Assembly: GCA_021809435.1 (NCBI GenBank)
Contig: JAKBAD010000006.1
Coordinates: 62,001-126,000, forward strand
From: Pseudomonadota bacterium
Lineage (GTDB): Bacteria > Pseudomonadota > Alphaproteobacteria > Acetobacterales > Acetobacteraceae
Direction of reading: 5' to 3'
Length of the DNA stretch: 64,000 nucleotides
Below are positions 36,241 to 43,968 of this stretch, in pieces. A model generated the notes under the pieces. The model did no database searches. It was not told the origin of the DNA and saw only the letters and a program-made list of their open reading frames with translations. Made by a program: the position numbers and the translations under genes. The first letter of the stretch is position 1, and each line of letters begins with the position of its first letter.

Positions 36241-36804
36241 TCAGAAGCTGCCAAATCCCGTGCCGCCGCTGACATAAGAGCCAAGCGCCACAGAGTTTTG
36301 CTGCAACGAGGCGAGGCCGGTGCTCTGCTCAACGGTGCTGATGCCGGTGCTGCTGTTATTGGCATAGCTCATATTGGCGTTGCCGCTATTGATCGAACCA
36401 CCACCAGCGCCGCCCGGCCCCCAGGGATGGCTGTCGCCACCGCTGCTGCCCACCGAGAAGGTCATCTTGCCAACCGCGCCGCTATTGCCGGAATTGGCGA
36501 GCGTAATGGTCTGGTGGGTGTCGGTCTTGGTGAAGGCGAGCGACGTGTTGCCAACGTCGGTCAGGGTCTTCGTGATGTCGGTCGTGGTCGATGAGCTCAA
36601 TGTGTTGCCATTGGCATTGAGCGAGGTGCCGCCCGTGGTGGCGGCGCTGCTTTCGCCGTTACTCAAGGCGTTTTGTACCGGCGAGGCCACGGAAGAGGTC
36701 GATGGCCCGCCGCCGTTGCCCTGCCCGCCAGGCCCGCCATCCGCGAGCGCCGCGCCGCCGAGGAACAGGAACGCCGCACAGCTGGAAAGAAAGATATTAC
36801 GCAT
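36241..36804 (-). CDS. Secreted Gly/Ser/Asn/Thr-rich protein, candidate major fibre subunit
   Basis: This 187-residue protein opens the operon. A signal peptide (RNIFLSSCAAFLFLGGAALA, cut about residue 21) is followed by a region rich in Gly, Ser, Thr and Asn with no cysteine and very few charged residues. Segments such as TDITKTLTDVGNTSLAFTK and STGISTVEQSTGLASLQQNS look like strand-loop repeats; the latter recurs in the neighbouring 115-residue protein. GGAGG precedes the ATG, and a perfect sigma-54 promoter lies 97 nt upstream. First position, good ribosome site and following hairpin suggest the most abundant product, as for FapC. Function is inferred from context only. Confidence 0.65.
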   Translation of the reverse strand: MRNIFLSSCAAFLFLGGAALADGGPGGQGNGGGPSTSSVASPVQNALSNGESSAATTGGTSLNANGNTLSSSTTTDITKTLTDVGNTSLAFTKTDTHQTITLANSGNSGAVGKMTFSVGSSGGDSHPWGPGGAGGGSINSGNANMSYANNSSTGISTVEQSTGLASLQQNSVALGSYVSGGTGFGSF

Positions 36805-36900
36805 GATGATACCTCCGATAAATATGTTGACCTGTCTTAGTCTTGGAATTCTTGGATCCCGAATGACGGCTGATGGGCCAGCCAGTCACGCTGGGGTCAG

Positions 36901-36916
36901 AGCAAACGCCGTGCCA
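36901..36916 (-). promoter_or_regulatory. Sigma-54 promoter of the Fap-like operon
   Basis: On the minus strand TGGCACGGCGTTTGCT matches the TGGCACG-N4-TTGCW consensus at every defined position, with GG and GC 10 nt apart. Transcription should begin near 36889, about 85 nt before the first gene. Confidence 0.82.
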
Positions 36917-36969
36917 AAACCAGGAAAAATCAAATTTACTAAATTATATCATGCATTTTTCAAGTGCTA

Positions 36970-37045
36970 TTCACGTAGCGTGAAAAGCTTGATGGTGAGG
37001 TATATTTCGTAACGCGCGTCACCATATGCTGTAACAGTGTTACAG
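36970..37045. promoter_or_regulatory. Cluster of three dyads in the divergent Fap-like promoter region
   Basis: The 326-bp AT-rich region 36805-37130 contains no gene but holds TTCACG-TAG-CGTGAA (36970-36984), ATGGTGA-N20-TCACCAT (36992-37025) and CTGTAACA-G-TGTTACAG (37029-37045), all with perfect arms. They lie 54-129 bp upstream of the minus-strand -24 element, a normal range for activator sites of sigma-54 promoters. Confidence 0.5.
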
Positions 37046-37070
37046 GTTTACAACATAAATCGGTTCTGTA

Positions 37071-37086
37071 AGGGAATTTATTTGCA
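37071..37086 (+). promoter_or_regulatory. Possible weak sigma-54 promoter of the barrel gene
   Basis: AGGGAATTTATTTGCA has GG and GC 10 nt apart and the full TTGCA half, but a poor -24 half. It lies 45 nt before the barrel start at 37131. Confidence 0.35.
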
Positions 37087-37130
37087 AATATCAGCAAAAT
37101 ATGGATGATGCGAAAAAAAAGGAGCGCGTC

Positions 37131-38552
37131 ATGTCGAAAATGCCCTTTATTTCTTCATGTAATAAAAATCATAAAATTAATATGAAGCGTGAATTGCGGT
37201 GTTTTAATGATTCCGCGAATGCCGATTATCTTTCATCGGCCAACTTATTTGGTAACAAACAAATTATCCCACGTGTGGCATGGCTGGCCTTGGCTGTGGT
37301 GGGGCTCGGCGCCGCGCCTGCTTATGCCGATTCCGATTCCGCAAGCCTCGACCGTCTCAAGGCCTCGGTCGCCGCGCAGCAAGCCAAGCTCCAGCAGGAG
37401 GAGTTGCAACTCGAGCAGCAATCGCTGGAACTCGACCAGCAGCAATCCCTGCTCGATCATGAAATGGCCACTCTGCGTGGCGCGGGCGACACAGATGAAA
37501 AGCGCGCCGTACAATCCAAGCCTGTCCCCGAGGTGCAGTCCGTAGGCGCCGAGCAGCAGCAGCAGCAGCAGCAGGAGCAGGAGCGCCAAACCACCGTGAT
37601 TTTGCAATCCTCCACGGCCTTGTCGGGCACCAGCGGCGTGCTCACACCCAAAGGGCAGCTCGTTGTAGATCCGGCAGTTGAGTATGATTACTGGACCCAG
37701 AATCAGCTCAACCTCAATGGCTTCACCATCATTCCCGGCATCACGCTGGGTAATATCTACATATCGCGCGTTGATCAGCATTATCTCATGCCCAGCCTCA
37801 CCGCCCGCTATGGCCTCACCGACCGGCTGGAGCTCAACATCAAACTGCCCTTCGTGGCCGGCTTTGGCTCGACCACCGCCCAGCAGGCCGGGCCCTCGGC
37901 ACAGCCACTCACCACCAGCCCCACGGCCGCCTATATCGGCGATGTGCAGCTTGGCGCGGCTTACCAGTTCAATAGCGGCGCCAATGGCTGGCCTGTGCTG
38001 GTGGGTAATCTCACGTTCAAAACCGCTACCGGCCGCAGCCCTTACGATGTCCCCATCTATACCGCCCAGAACCAGAGCAACGCCCTGCTCGATGGCTTGC
38101 CCAAGCAGCTGCCCACCGGCACCGGGTTCTACGCGCTTGAACCCAGCCTTTCTGTATTCTACCCCACAGCCCCTGGGGTCATTTTTGGCAATATTCAATA
38201 TATTTATAATTTCAGCCGCTCCTTCACGATCGCCAATCCTGGCGGTGGGCCTGGCAGCAAGGATCGGCTGGCGCCTGGCATGGCGATCGCGGCAACTTTT
38301 GGCCTGGGCTTTGCCCTTAACGACAAAACCTCCATGACGCTGAGCTACCAGGAGGAACATGTCTTCGGTGCCTCCGTCAACGGCCAGTCGCTGGCGGGTT
38401 CGGCCTATGATTTTGGCACCCTCAATTTCGGCCTTGGCTACCAGCTATCTCCGCGCACCAACCTCAATTTGGGGGTTGGTATCGGTGTTGGCCCCTACGC
38501 TCCGGCCGCTAAAATCCTCATCGAAATTCCCATCCGGTTCGACGCGCTCTGA
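37131..38552 (+). CDS. Outer-membrane beta-barrel protein with N-terminal coiled coil (FapF-like exporter)
   Basis: This 473-residue protein has a 46-residue N-terminal extension before a hydrophobic signal core (VAWLALAVVGLGAAPAYA, cleavage about 66/67). A Gln/Glu/Leu heptad-like coiled coil follows at about 72-116 (KLQQEELQLEQQSLELDQQQ), then a run of seven Gln encoded by CAG codons (37554-37574). The rest is a beta-barrel with YGLTDRLELNIKLPFVAGFG and an aromatic/acidic C-terminus. Coiled coil plus barrel is the architecture of FapF, the trimeric pore that secretes Pseudomonas Fap fibres; barrels of the phenol-degradation transporter family are similar. AAGGAG precedes the ATG at 37131. 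It is divergent from the fibre-like operon. Confidence 0.72.
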   Translation: MSKMPFISSCNKNHKINMKRELRCFNDSANADYLSSANLFGNKQIIPRVAWLALAVVGLGAAPAYADSDSASLDRLKASVAAQQAKLQQEELQLEQQSLELDQQQSLLDHEMATLRGAGDTDEKRAVQSKPVPEVQSVGAEQQQQQQQEQERQTTVILQSSTALSGTSGVLTPKGQLVVDPAVEYDYWTQNQLNLNGFTIIPGITLGNIYISRVDQHYLMPSLTARYGLTDRLELNIKLPFVAGFGSTTAQQAGPSAQPLTTSPTAAYIGDVQLGAAYQFNSGANGWPVLVGNLTFKTATGRSPYDVPIYTAQNQSNALLDGLPKQLPTGTGFYALEPSLSVFYPTAPGVIFGNIQYIYNFSRSFTIANPGGGPGSKDRLAPGMAIAATFGLGFALNDKTSMTLSYQEEHVFGASVNGQSLAGSAYDFGTLNFGLGYQLSPRTNLNLGVGIGVGPYAPAAKILIEIPIRFDAL

Positions 38553-38630
38553 GGCCGCGGCCAAAAATCCTTGGCGCCGGGCGGTGGGCGCGTTAGGCTG
38601 GGCAAAAACCAGCCGGGGAAACGATCTGCC

Positions 38631-40337
38631 ATGCCATCCGCGCCAGAGCGGGCCATGACCCTTATCGCCGAGGCCACCGACGACCGCGTGCTCGCCGGCC
38701 ATCTGCATTTTTCGCCTGATACCGGTCATATTCAACTCTTTGATCAGCGCATGCTGCTCATGCACGGTTTCTCCGTCGCCGCCTTGCGCCACGAGCTTGT
38801 CGAGCGTCTGGGCCAGGACAAGGCCCGCGAAATCTTCACCCGGCTGGGCTACCAGCAAGGCACGGCCGATGCCCAGCGCTTGCGCGCCCATGAGGGTGAC
38901 GATCTTTCGCGCATCCTCGCCCTTGGTCCACGCCTGCGCGAAATCGAAGGCTTCGTGCGCAACCAGGCCATCGACCGCATCCAGTTCAATTCCCGTACCG
39001 GCGAATTCTGGGGGGATTATTACTGGCAAGCCTCGTGGGAGGCCGAAGCCCACCTCGCGCAATTCGGCCTGAGCGGCGAGCCCGCCTGCTGGATGATGGT
39101 GGGCTACGCCAGCGGCTTCACCACCGCGCTCATGGGCCGGCCCATCTTGTGGCGCGAGACCGAATGCGTTGCCATGGGCCATACACGCTGCCGCGTGGTC
39201 GGCCGCCCGCTCGAGGAGTGGGACGATGCCGCCGATGATCTGCGTTTTCTCCAGATCGAGGATTTCGTCGCCGCGCCGCGCCCCGTGCGCGTGCGCGCCT
39301 CCATTCCGCCCGCGCCCCCACCCCCGCCCGGCATGCTCCCGGACCTCGCCGGGGCGTCGGCGCCCTTCAATGCCGTGGTGCATAAAATCAAGCGTGTCGC
39401 CGCCACCGGCGCCACGGTGCTGTTTCTGGGCGAGAGCGGCGTCGGCAAGGAGCGTTTTACGAAAACTTTGCATGCCATCAGCCCGCGTGCCGCTGGTCCG
39501 CTGGTGTCGCTCAACTGTGCGGCCATTCCCGCCGAGCTGGTCGAGGCTGAGTTGTTCGGTGTCGAAAAAGGTGCCTTCACCGGTGCCACCGTGGCGCGCG
39601 CCGGCAAGTTCGAGCGCGCCGAGGGCGGCACGATCTTTCTCGATGAAATCACCAGCCTGCCGCTCTCCGCTCAAGGTAAGCTGTTGCGCGTGCTGCAAGA
39701 GCGCGAGATCGAGCGTGTGGGGGGCACTGAAACCCGCCGCGTGGATGTGCGCGTGGTCGCCGCCGCCAACCGTGATTTGCGCGCCGAGGTGGCCGCCGGG
39801 CGCTTTCGCGAGGATTTGTTTTTTCGCCTTAATGTTTTTCCCGTGGAAATTCCCCCGCTGCGCCAGCGTCGCGAGGATATTCCCCTGTTGGTTAATGTTT
39901 TCGTCAAGCGCTTCACCGAGCGCATGGGCAAACCCATCGCTGGCCTTACCCAGCGCGCCTCCGAGGCATTATGGACCTACGATTGGCCCGGTAATGTCCG
40001 CGAGTTGGAAAACATCATAGAGCGGGCCGTGATCCTGGCCGATGAAGGCGGCGTCCTGGATGTTTTTCATCTGTTCTCGGGTGGCGAGGCCCTGGCGCCG
40101 CGCGCGCTGCACCTCTCGGCCAGCGGCCATCTCGACACAGCCCCGCCTCAGCGCCCCGATGATAGCATCGCCCAGTTGCTTGAGAAATCGGGCAGCCTCG
40201 AAAATCTCGAGACCCAATTGCTCGATTACGCCCTCAAGCAAAGCAATGGTAATATCTCCGCCGCCGCCCGTCTGCTCAAGCTCCGCCGTGGGCAGCTTGA
40301 ATACCGTCTGAAAAAAGCCCGCGGCGGGGCGGGATAA
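38631..40337 (+). CDS. XylR/DmpR/MopR-type sigma-54 activator of aromatic catabolism
   Basis: This 568-residue activator has an XylR_N domain ([20 protein letters not shown]), a V4R domain with a zinc-site pattern Cys153, Glu176, Cys179, Cys187 spaced like that of MopR, a proline linker, an AAA+ domain (Walker [16 protein letters not shown] loop) and a Fis-type helix-turn-helix ([20 protein letters not shown]). Aromatic effectors bind the N-terminal domain in this family. Trp132 aligns with a phenol-contact Trp, but the contact His of phenol sensors seems replaced by Arg103, hinting at another ligand. It follows the barrel gene by 78 nt and converges on the vanA-like gene, so it may control either sigma-54 promoter nearby. 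The start could also be 38655. Confidence 0.9.
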   Translation: MPSAPERAMTLIAEATDDRVLAGHLHFSPDTGHIQLFDQRMLLMHGFSVAALRHELVERLGQDKAREIFTRLGYQQGTADAQRLRAHEGDDLSRILALGPRLREIEGFVRNQAIDRIQFNSRTGEFWGDYYWQASWEAEAHLAQFGLSGEPACWMMVGYASGFTTALMGRPILWRETECVAMGHTRCRVVGRPLEEWDDAADDLRFLQIEDFVAAPRPVRVRASIPPAPPPPPGMLPDLAGASAPFNAVVHKIKRVAATGATVLFLGESGVGKERFTKTLHAISPRAAGPLVSLNCAAIPAELVEAELFGVEKGAFTGATVARAGKFERAEGGTIFLDEITSLPLSAQGKLLRVLQEREIERVGGTETRRVDVRVVAAANRDLRAEVAAGRFREDLFFRLNVFPVEIPPLRQRREDIPLLVNVFVKRFTERMGKPIAGLTQRASEALWTYDWPGNVRELENIIERAVILADEGGVLDVFHLFSGGEALAPRALHLSASGHLDTAPPQRPDDSIAQLLEKSGSLENLETQLLDYALKQSNGNISAAARLLKLRRGQLEYRLKKARGGAG

Positions 40338-40344
40338 AGAAAGA

Positions 40345-40374
40345 CGTGGGGAATTTTTGAAAAAATTCCCCACG
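40345..40374. terminator. Bidirectional terminator between convergent genes
   Basis: CGTGGGGAATTTTT at 40345-40358 and AAAAATTCCCCACG at 40361-40374 form a long perfect stem with A/T-rich inner arms, between the XylR-type gene and the Rieske oxygenase gene. Confidence 0.75.
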
Positions 40375-40391
40375 CCCCTAAAAACTTTTAA

Positions 40392-41441
40392 TCAATTGGC
40401 TTGCGCGTCGATCATCTCGCGTAGCCGCCGGCGCACTTTCACGGGGGCAATGTCGTTGCTCATCAGAACGGGTGACATCGAGAAAAATTCCCGCCCCGCC
40501 ATTTCGCTCTCAACCGCCTCGAGCAACGGCAGGTCTTCATTGGCGAACGCCCCATGCATTGCCTCGATCTTCATCTGATTGAAGGCTCCATCCTCAACCA
40601 AATGATTGCGCCGGGTGGCAAACCAATAATGCGTCGTCGTTTCGGTCTCGGGGGTTACGGTGTGTAAGTCATACTGCCCCACCGTCGCGTCGAGTTCGAG
40701 CGGACCATTGCCCTGTGTCGCGCCAATGGTCAGTTGAATATTAGCCGGTGCCGCCCAGTTTACTTGTACAAACATCCGCGCTTCATCATCGGGTTTAGGC
40801 AGAAACTGGTTGAAGATCAGCATACCCGGCGTCTGTTTCCACTCCCAGCGCGCCGATATCACCCCGGCCTCGTCGCGCACCTCTGGAATCAGCGGCGTCA
40901 GCTGTCCGCGCGTCGAGATGATCTCTGAATGCAGATGATCGACATGGCTCAAATCCATGACATTGTCTATGATCAGCTCATAATTGGCCTTGGTGTGCAT
41001 ATAGGTGAAGGCCAGCGCGTTTTCATGCCCGACATCGAGCGGTGAATAATCAGGCAGCTTCGTTGGATCGGCCGGTTGGTCTCCAAACCAGATCCATACA
41101 AATCCGTAACGCTCCAGCAGCGTATAGGCGGTGACGTTGGCGGCTTTCGGAATGGCTTTGTTGCCATGCGGATTATGCGTGCACGCCCCCTGATGGTTGA
41201 ATTTCAGCCCATGATAGGGGCACACCACCTCATCGCCCTCGCGCTTGCCCAAATGCAGCGGCACAAACCGGTGCGGGCAGCGGTCCTGAATCGCCACAGC
41301 TTCGCCATCCCGCGTGCGATAGAGCAGCACCGAACGGTTGAGCAGCTTGCGCGCCAGCATGTCGGTCGCGTTCAGCTCGCGTGAAAGCGCCGCCGCGTAC
41401 CAGGCATTTTCAAGAAACACGCCGGGGGATTTTTGCAACAT
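40392..41441 (-). CDS. Rieske aromatic oxygenase, vanillate O-demethylase oxygenase-like
   Basis: This 349-residue terminal oxygenase has a Rieske 2Fe-2S site (Cys55, His57, Cys74, His77 in CPHRFVPLHL and CPYHGLKF) and a mononuclear iron site with Asp163, His166 and His171 in DNVMDLSHVDHLHSE. Length and sequence match VanA-type demethylases, which remove methyl groups from methoxylated aromatic acids to yield formaldehyde; related enzymes act on other aromatics. The ATG at 41441 has GAGGAG upstream; a start 39 nt earlier is possible. It follows its reductase gene by 75 nt. Confidence 0.88.
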   Translation of the reverse strand: MLQKSPGVFLENAWYAAALSRELNATDMLARKLLNRSVLLYRTRDGEAVAIQDRCPHRFVPLHLGKREGDEVVCPYHGLKFNHQGACTHNPHGNKAIPKAANVTAYTLLERYGFVWIWFGDQPADPTKLPDYSPLDVGHENALAFTYMHTKANYELIIDNVMDLSHVDHLHSEIISTRGQLTPLIPEVRDEAGVISARWEWKQTPGMLIFNQFLPKPDDEARMFVQVNWAAPANIQLTIGATQGNGPLELDATVGQYDLHTVTPETETTTHYWFATRRNHLVEDGAFNQMKIEAMHGAFANEDLPLLEAVESEMAGREFFSMSPVLMSNDIAPVKVRRRLREMIDAQAN

Positions 41442-41516
41442 TCTTGAACTCCTCAGTTTGTTTTGCATGGCGCTGGTCAATGTCGCGCCGGCCGCGCCTT
41501 AAGCCGGCGCGAGGTC

Positions 41517-42449
41517 TCACAAATCCAGCACCAGCTCCGCGCTTCGCGCGCGTGAGACACATGGCAGAAAACAATTTCCTCGCGCCTGTTCGGTGCGGGT
41601 TAAAAAATTGTCGCGGTGCTCGGGCTCGCCAGCCAGCACCGTGGTGCGGCACGTGCCGCAAATGCCCTGTTCGCACGAAACCGGCAGTTCAACGCCCGCC
41701 GCCAGCAGCGCCGCCAGCGCGCTTTGGTTAGCTGCCACCTCCACCAGCGTGCCACGCCGCGCCAGCCGCAGCGTGAACCCGCCGCCAGTCATGGCCTGGG
41801 GCGCAAAAGATTCCGCGTGCAGCCGCGCCTCATCCCAGCCCACCGCCCGCGCGCTCTCGAACACATGGGCAATAAATCCGGCCGGTCCGCACACATAAGC
41901 CTCCGTGCCCGGCGCGGCGGTGGCCAGCACGGCCTTGGCATCCAAGCGTTGCGCGGGTGCCTCATCATCCACATGCAGCGCCACCCGCTCGCCCCAGGGC
42001 AGCGTATCGGCAAAGGCCGCAGCGGCGCGGTTGCGCGCGCAATAATGCAGCATAAAGGCGCGCCCCTCGCGGTGCAGCGTGTGAGCCATGGCCAGCAGCG
42101 GCGTTATACCAATGCCGCCGGCAAACAGCAGTGCCCCGCCAGTGGGGCGCAGCGCGAACAAATTGCGCGGCGCTCCAATGCGTAGCGCCATGCCTGCGCT
42201 AATATCATCATGCACACAAACCGAGCCGCCCCGGCTGCCAGGGTCACGCAAAACCGCGATCACGTAGCGCTCACGCTCTTGCGGGTCGTTGAGCAGCGAA
42301 TATTGGCGCACCATGCCGTTGGGCAGTGCCACATCAATATGCGCCCCGGCTTCAAAAGGCGGCAGCAGTGCGCCGTCTTCGGCCGTCAGCTCCAGCGCGA
42401 CAATCCGCTCCGCCACCATCTCGCGTTTGGTCACCAGCATTTTTAGCAC
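41517..42449 (-). CDS. Vanillate O-demethylase oxidoreductase-like (VanB type)
   Basis: This 310-residue phthalate-dioxygenase-reductase-type protein has an FMN domain (RQYSLLND), a nucleotide domain (LFAGGIGITPLLAMAHTL, YVCGPAGFI) and a C-terminal 2Fe-2S domain with Cys in CEQGICGTCRT and FLPCVSRA. It supplies electrons to the Rieske oxygenase encoded downstream. The GTG at 42449 has GGGGAG 6 nt upstream; an ATG at 42440 is an alternative. A consensus sigma-54 promoter lies 34 nt upstream. Confidence 0.88.
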   Translation of the reverse strand: MLKMLVTKREMVAERIVALELTAEDGALLPPFEAGAHIDVALPNGMVRQYSLLNDPQERERYVIAVLRDPGSRGGSVCVHDDISAGMALRIGAPRNLFALRPTGGALLFAGGIGITPLLAMAHTLHREGRAFMLHYCARNRAAAAFADTLPWGERVALHVDDEAPAQRLDAKAVLATAAPGTEAYVCGPAGFIAHVFESARAVGWDEARLHAESFAPQAMTGGGFTLRLARRGTLVEVAANQSALAALLAAGVELPVSCEQGICGTCRTTVLAGEPEHRDNFLTRTEQARGNCFLPCVSRARSAELVLDL

Positions 42450-42482
42450 GGGTCTCTCCCCAATTTTTGTTGGGAAGCGATG

Positions 42483-42498
42483 AGCAAGGCCCGTGCCA
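42483..42498 (-). promoter_or_regulatory. Sigma-54 promoter of the VanA/VanB-like operon
   Basis: On the minus strand TGGCACGGGCCTTGCT matches the TGGCACG-N4-TTGCW consensus at every defined position. Predicted transcripts start near 42471. The XylR-type activator gene at 38631-40337 lies just beyond this operon. Confidence 0.82.
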
Positions 42499-42539
42499 GT
42501 TTTTTTTGGCGAATTTCCGCCCCTGCTCGCGGCGGATTT

Positions 42540-42598
42540 TTCGTCAAATGCCGAACATGGCTTGCGCGGTGGGAGGTAAATTCGTCAAATGCCGAACA
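42540..42598. repeat. Two perfect 18-bp direct repeats, candidate activator sites
   Basis: TTCGTCAAATGCCGAACA occurs at 42540-42557 and 42581-42598, 41 bp apart (about four helical turns). Each copy has an internal TTCG-N8-CGAA dyad. They lie about 77 and 119 bp upstream of the predicted sigma-54 start, a normal position for XylR-type upstream sites, and also just before the lysR gene, so either regulator may bind. Confidence 0.65.
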
Positions 42599-42623
42599 AG
42601 ATAACAGGGTAGGGGAGGCCAGT

Positions 42624-43565
42624 GTGGATCTGCGGGAGTTCGATCTCAACCTGCTGCTGGTGTTCGACCAGATCCTCAAAACCCGCAAACTCTCCCGCGC
42701 GGCAGAGGTTCTGGGCGTTACCCAGCCCGCCATCAGCCGCTCGCTCGCCCGTCTGCGCGCCTTGTTGGGCGATGAGCTGTTCCACCGCACCCCCACGGGC
42801 ATGGAGCCCACGGCCTACGCGGCCCACCTCGCCGGCCCGCTGGCCATGGCGTTGACCACGCTTGGACAGGCCCTCAGCCAGGATTTCGTCTTTACCCCCA
42901 CCACCAGCCAGCGCAATTTCACCCTTCGCCTCACCGATATCGGCGAGCTCACCATTTTGCCGCGCCTGTTGCGCCATCTCGCTCTAGCCGCGCCGGGCGT
43001 TGGCCTCACCATTGTGCGGGGCAATGGCGAGGCCCTGCGCTCAACCTTTGAGCGCGGCGAAATCGATCTCGCCATCGGTCTCATCGATGATCTGGGCGCG
43101 GGCTTCTTCCGTCGCACCATTTTTCGCCAGGGCTATGTCTGCGTATTCCGCCCCGCTCATCCCCTGGCTGGCCGCCCGCTCACGCGCTCGGCCTTTGAGC
43201 AGGCCGAGCATGTGGTGGTGACCGCCGCGGGCACCGGCCATGCGCGCATCGACGAGTTGATCGAAGCCGAGGGCATCCGCCGCAAGATCAAGCTTCGTGT
43301 GCCTCATTACGCCAGCCTCGAGCGGCTATTGCCCGGCACAGACCTCATCGCCACCGTGCCCGAGGCGTTGGTGCAATCGCGCCTGCATCCTTCGGCGCTG
43401 GCTTACGCCCGCCCGCCTTTTCCCTTGCCGGATTTACCCATCGACCTGTTCTGGCACGCCCGGAATCATCAGGACCCGGGCAATATCTGGCTCCGCAACG
43501 CCATCGCCGTTGATTGCGCGCTCCCCGCCATCTCCCCTGAGCGCGTGCCCTTCAGCCGGCCTTGA
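42624..43565 (+). CDS. LysR-family transcriptional regulator
   Basis: This 313-residue protein has the LysR helix-turn-helix at residues 5-60 (LSRAAEVLGVTQPAISRSLA) and a periplasmic-binding-protein-like effector domain. Sequence is closest in style to NodD/SyrM/NahR-type LysR proteins, many of which respond to aromatics. The GTG start at 42624 follows GGGGAGG; the frame upstream lacks protein-like sequence and crosses the direct repeats. It is divergent from the VanA/VanB-like operon. Its 3' end overlaps the convergent YeeE gene by 14 nt. Confidence 0.86.
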   Translation: MDLREFDLNLLLVFDQILKTRKLSRAAEVLGVTQPAISRSLARLRALLGDELFHRTPTGMEPTAYAAHLAGPLAMALTTLGQALSQDFVFTPTTSQRNFTLRLTDIGELTILPRLLRHLALAAPGVGLTIVRGNGEALRSTFERGEIDLAIGLIDDLGAGFFRRTIFRQGYVCVFRPAHPLAGRPLTRSAFEQAEHVVVTAAGTGHARIDELIEAEGIRRKIKLRVPHYASLERLLPGTDLIATVPEALVQSRLHPSALAYARPPFPLPDLPIDLFWHARNHQDPGNIWLRNAIAVDCALPAISPERVPFSRP

Positions 43566-43968
43566 ACAGCCAGTCCGCAAGCCGCGCGCCCAGAGCCGAG
43601 GTCAGCACAAACACCGCCGCTCCCAGCGCGCCCGCGCCCGCCATCACAATACCGGGACCTGGGCAAATGCCGCTCAATCCCCAGCCCACGCCAAACACTG
43701 CGGCCCCGCCCAGCAGTCTGGCATCGATGCTCGTGCGCGTCGGTAAGTTTATTTTATCGTGCAGCAGGGCATGCTGGCGGCGCTTGGCGTAAGCAAAAGC
43801 GGGCAGGGCCACGCCCACCGCGCCGCCCATTACCAGTGCCAGCGCCGGGTTCCACACGCCACTGACATCCAAAAACGCCTTTACCCGGTTAGGGTCGGTC
43901 ATGCCCGAAACCACCAGCCCGGCGCCAAACAGCAGCCCGAACCCAAAAGCAGTCAGGAGCGCGCGCAT
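43552..43968 (-). CDS. YeeE/YedE-type membrane protein (sulfur-compound transporter half)
   Basis: This 138-residue inner-membrane protein has four hydrophobic helices and the family motif WGLSGICPGPGIVMAG, plus FGLLFGAGLVVSGMTDPN. YeeE/YedE (TsuA-like, PMP-type) proteins carry thiosulfate or other sulfur species. The ATG at 43968 overlaps the stop of the partner gene (TAATG), so the two halves are made together. Confidence 0.82.
   Translation of the reverse strand: MRALLTAFGFGLLFGAGLVVSGMTDPNRVKAFLDVSGVWNPALALVMGGAVGVALPAFAYAKRRQHALLHDKINLPTRTSIDARLLGGAAVFGVGWGLSGICPGPGIVMAGAGALGAAVFVLTSALGARLADWLFKAG

Noticed and set aside
37554-37574. The CAG7 run as a phase-variation switch
   Set aside because: Gain or loss of whole triplets keeps the reading frame, so it can change linker length but not switch the gene off.
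42540-42598. The 18-bp direct repeats as a minimal CRISPR array or transposon end
   Set aside because: Only two copies, an internal dyad, location at a promoter and no cas or transposase genes nearby fit regulator sites better.
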